Source: Butyrivibrio sp. (lineage in GTDB: Bacteria > Bacillota > Clostridia > Lachnospirales > Lachnospiraceae). From it: a stretch of 64,000 nucleotides of DNA. The position numbers were made by a program, and so were the translations under genes. The DNA is taken from the NCBI GenBank assembly GCA_015056655.1, contig SVFV01000011.1:1-64000 (forward strand), given 5' to 3'. Positions 62,514 to 64,000 of the stretch are shown piece by piece. The number at the start of each line of letters is the position of its first letter. Positions within the stretch are counted from its first letter, which is position 1. The notes beneath the pieces are model-generated. The model was given only the letters and a program-made list of their open reading frames with translations. It was not told the origin of the DNA and ran no database searches.

Positions 62514-62920
62514 CAGAAAGTTTTGAATACAATCAGAATCACGACATGGCTAATCCGCGAGTAACTCTTGCGACTACAGCCTCGATTCTGGCGCTGATTT
62601 CGGTTGCACTGCTGCTTAGTGTGTACTTTGCAATCATAGTTGGAGGGATTGCCCTTGTCCTTGCATTCTTATCCAGGGGCAAGGATGGAAAGTTTTTACC
62701 TCAGGCGAAAAGAGCATTTGTTTTTGGATCCATCGGTGTCATAGGAGGATATTTCCTCATGATACAGGCATTTGTAACAGTCTATACTGATCCGGAGGCA
62801 AGAGCTATGGTAAATCAGTATTCACAGGCTATATCTGGTGAGAGCTTTGATGACATGCTTAATGAAATCAAACAGAGCCTTGGAGTGGATTTCGGAGATA
62901 TCAACAACCTGAGCCAATAA
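62510..62920 (+). CDS. Small membrane protein of unknown function
   Basis: A 136-residue protein with a polar N terminus and two or three membrane segments (about 19-53 as a pair, and 68-87). A charged C-terminal tail follows (YSQAISGESFDDMLNEIKQS, 20 residues). The layout resembles DUF4190-type small membrane proteins, but no conserved motif confirms it. A stop codon sits just upstream in frame, so ATG 62510 is the first possible start. It lacks its own ribosome-binding site and depends on the leader frame. The next gene starts 12 bp after its stop. Confidence 0.65.
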   Translation: MTESFEYNQNHDMANPRVTLATTASILALISVALLLSVYFAIIVGGIALVLAFLSRGKDGKFLPQAKRAFVFGSIGVIGGYFLMIQAFVTVYTDPEARAMVNQYSQAISGESFDDMLNEIKQSLGVDFGDINNLSQ

Positions 62921-62932
62921 GGGGACGTGCTT

Positions 62933-63466
62933 ATGAGTGGAATAAGTCCTATAGGTTATGGAAATATTGGTGGATTCTTTGGACCGGCGATGGGGCAGAG
63001 CAGGCCTGCATTTGATGCGGCTGGAACGGTCGGCTCACCTGAGGGCGAGAGTAAGGTTGTTCTAAATCCTGGTCAGGACGTCGAGAAAAAGCCGGGTATG
63101 AGGTCATCACCTGCTGAATGTGAGACCTGTAAAAACAGGAAATACCAGGATGGCTCCAATGAGATGGTTTCCTTTAAATCAGCTCAGCATATATCACCTC
63201 AGGCAGCTCCTTCGAGGGTCAGAGGTCATGAGCAGGAGCATGTTTCCAACGCATATAAAAAGGCAGCTGAGGGAGATGGCAAAGTCCTTCAGGCTTCAGT
63301 GAAAATTACAACCGCAGTATGTCCTGAGTGTGGCAGGACGTATGTTTCTGGCGGTCTCACCACAACAAAAATCATGTATAAAAACGAAGACAATCCCTAC
63401 CAGAAAAATAAAAAGGGTGCTGACGCAGCAGCTTTGGTAGGCGCAAATTTTGATGCGGGAGTATGA
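62933..63466 (+). CDS. Putative small zinc metalloprotease-like protein (HExxH, CxxC)
   Basis: A 177-residue soluble protein. It contains CETCKNR near 63-69 (cysteines of a CxxC pair) and HEQEH (H99-H103), which has the HExxH form of zincin proteases. A second CxxC pair follows in CPECGRTY. The N-terminal 50 residues are Gly/Pro-rich and probably disordered. The arrangement resembles the SprA-related or minigluzincin-like families of putative metalloproteases. No signal peptide or membrane segment is present. GGGGA lies 8 bases before ATG 62933; a GTG two codons earlier is less likely. Activity is inferred only from the motif. Confidence 0.6.
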   Translation: MSGISPIGYGNIGGFFGPAMGQSRPAFDAAGTVGSPEGESKVVLNPGQDVEKKPGMRSSPAECETCKNRKYQDGSNEMVSFKSAQHISPQAAPSRVRGHEQEHVSNAYKKAAEGDGKVLQASVKITTAVCPECGRTYVSGGLTTTKIMYKNEDNPYQKNKKGADAAALVGANFDAGV

Positions 63467-63503
63467 GAAATTATCGGATTGTCTCTCTTTAAGAAAGGAA
63501 TAT

Positions 63504-64000
63504 ATGAGGCAATCTACAACTATATCAATGATAAAGGCGACAGCAAGAGATCGCCTTATCGGTCGCTATGGCACCACAATCGGTGCAGCAATTCTCCTTT
63601 TACTTATTCAGGTTCTGGTATCTGATGCAGTAATAATAATGGTTAGTCCGGACAACATAATTACTTATATTGTCTATCTTTTTACTGTCCTTTTGGTTGA
63701 TGTGTTATTTGGAGTTTTCTATTCCGGAGTAGCATATCTTTATATGAATGTGGTTTATGCACAGCCTGCAAGGACATCTGATATTTTCCATGGATTTAAA
63801 ATGCACCCAGACAAGGCACTTATGATTCAGGTTCCTTTCGCACTGGCTTCATTTGTTCAGACAGTGCCAATCTCAATTATGAGGAATTTCTTGAGAGGTC
63901 AGGAAGGCTCATCTATATACATGGCTATGATCGGGCTTACATTAGTTGGAACTATCCTGTCAATTATAGTTAAGCTTATATATGCTCAGAGCTTTTACCT
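63504..64000 (+). CDS. Polytopic membrane protein, cut by the window edge (DUF975-like)
   Basis: The reading frame is open from ATG 63504 to the end of the window (165 codons, no stop). AAAGGA precedes the ATG. The start IKATARDRLIGRYGTTIGAA, a hydrophobic segment, and further segments near 45-75 and 140-160 resemble DUF975-type membrane proteins, in which a basic amphipathic helix precedes several membrane spans. The function is not established. It lies 37 bp after the HExxH gene and is probably in the same transcript. Confidence 0.6.
   Translation, partial: MRQSTTISMIKATARDRLIGRYGTTIGAAILLLLIQVLVSDAVIIMVSPDNIITYIVYLFTVLLVDVLFGVFYSGVAYLYMNVVYAQPARTSDIFHGFKMHPDKALMIQVPFALASFVQTVPISIMRNFLRGQEGSSIYMAMIGLTLVGTILSIIVKLIYAQSFY

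Overview
The window looks like chromosomal DNA of a rumen or gut Lachnospiraceae bacterium of the Butyrivibrio/Pseudobutyrivibrio type. The evidence is moderate G+C with AT-rich intergenic DNA, Gram-positive Shine-Dalgarno sites, the locus rqcP-divIC-tilS-hpt-ftsH, a feruloyl esterase that closely resembles the Est1E type known from Butyrivibrio, and many enzymes for plant polysaccharides. Almost all genes are on the + strand. I see no prophage, insertion sequence or CRISPR array. The sporulation genes yabP, yabQ and spoIIE, which sporulating relatives carry next to divIC, are absent, which suggests a non-sporulating lineage.

Layout: 1-300 holds a terminator, a four-copy 11-bp-phased TTCACA-type repeat resembling a PhoP box, and a possible small RNA. 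296-2918 (-) encodes an HD-GYP protein and a P-loop kinase. 3071-5420 is an operon of a DUF2804 protein, an Est1E-like feruloyl esterase and a second small hydrolase. 5650-8890 carries an HTH-Uma2 nuclease-fold protein, membrane and secreted proteins and a voltage-gated K+ channel. 8891-9528 is a non-coding repeat mosaic next to tRNA-Lys (-). 9947-12342 encodes a GH27 alpha-galactosidase with an inserted domain and a rhodanese-like protein. 12504-22230 is housekeeping: proS, cca, a PEGA-domain secreted protein, rqcP, divIC, tilS, hpt and ftsH. 22475-28984 is a GH13 enzyme plus two large membrane proteins (GT-C-like and YfhO). Then come fba, an acyltransferase, a GGDEF-like protein, an orphan MglB-like lipoprotein, a DNA glycosylase, thiN and a PHP phosphatase.

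36468-41112 is a complete carbohydrate ABC importer (ATPase, two permeases, unusual membrane-anchored binding protein). 41334-48566 is a complete F1Fo ATP synthase operon whose c subunit carries residues expected for a two-carboxylate Na+ site. 48690-51859 has a GH43 beta-xylosidase-like enzyme, a small anchored protein and a repeat protein. 51998-55450 is a compact LacI-controlled unit (DUF4867, LacI, fucose/arabinose isomerase family) with matching operators at both promoters. 55812-60081 holds nagB, a 2-hydroxyacid dehydrogenase, a UAP1-like pyrophosphorylase and galE, i.e. amino-sugar and nucleotide-sugar metabolism. 60143-64000 has a conserved small protein (-), an HtrA protease, and a cluster of a small membrane protein with a 9-codon leader ORF, an HExxH protein and a membrane protein cut by the window edge.

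Taken together the genes describe uptake and breakdown of hemicellulose and galactosides, starch-type glucan cleavage, nucleotide-sugar supply for the envelope and ion-gradient ATP synthesis. The observations I rate highest are the Pho-box/small-RNA locus at the left edge, the c-subunit ion site, the paired LacI operators, the doubly anchored binding protein and the leader peptide at 62484.
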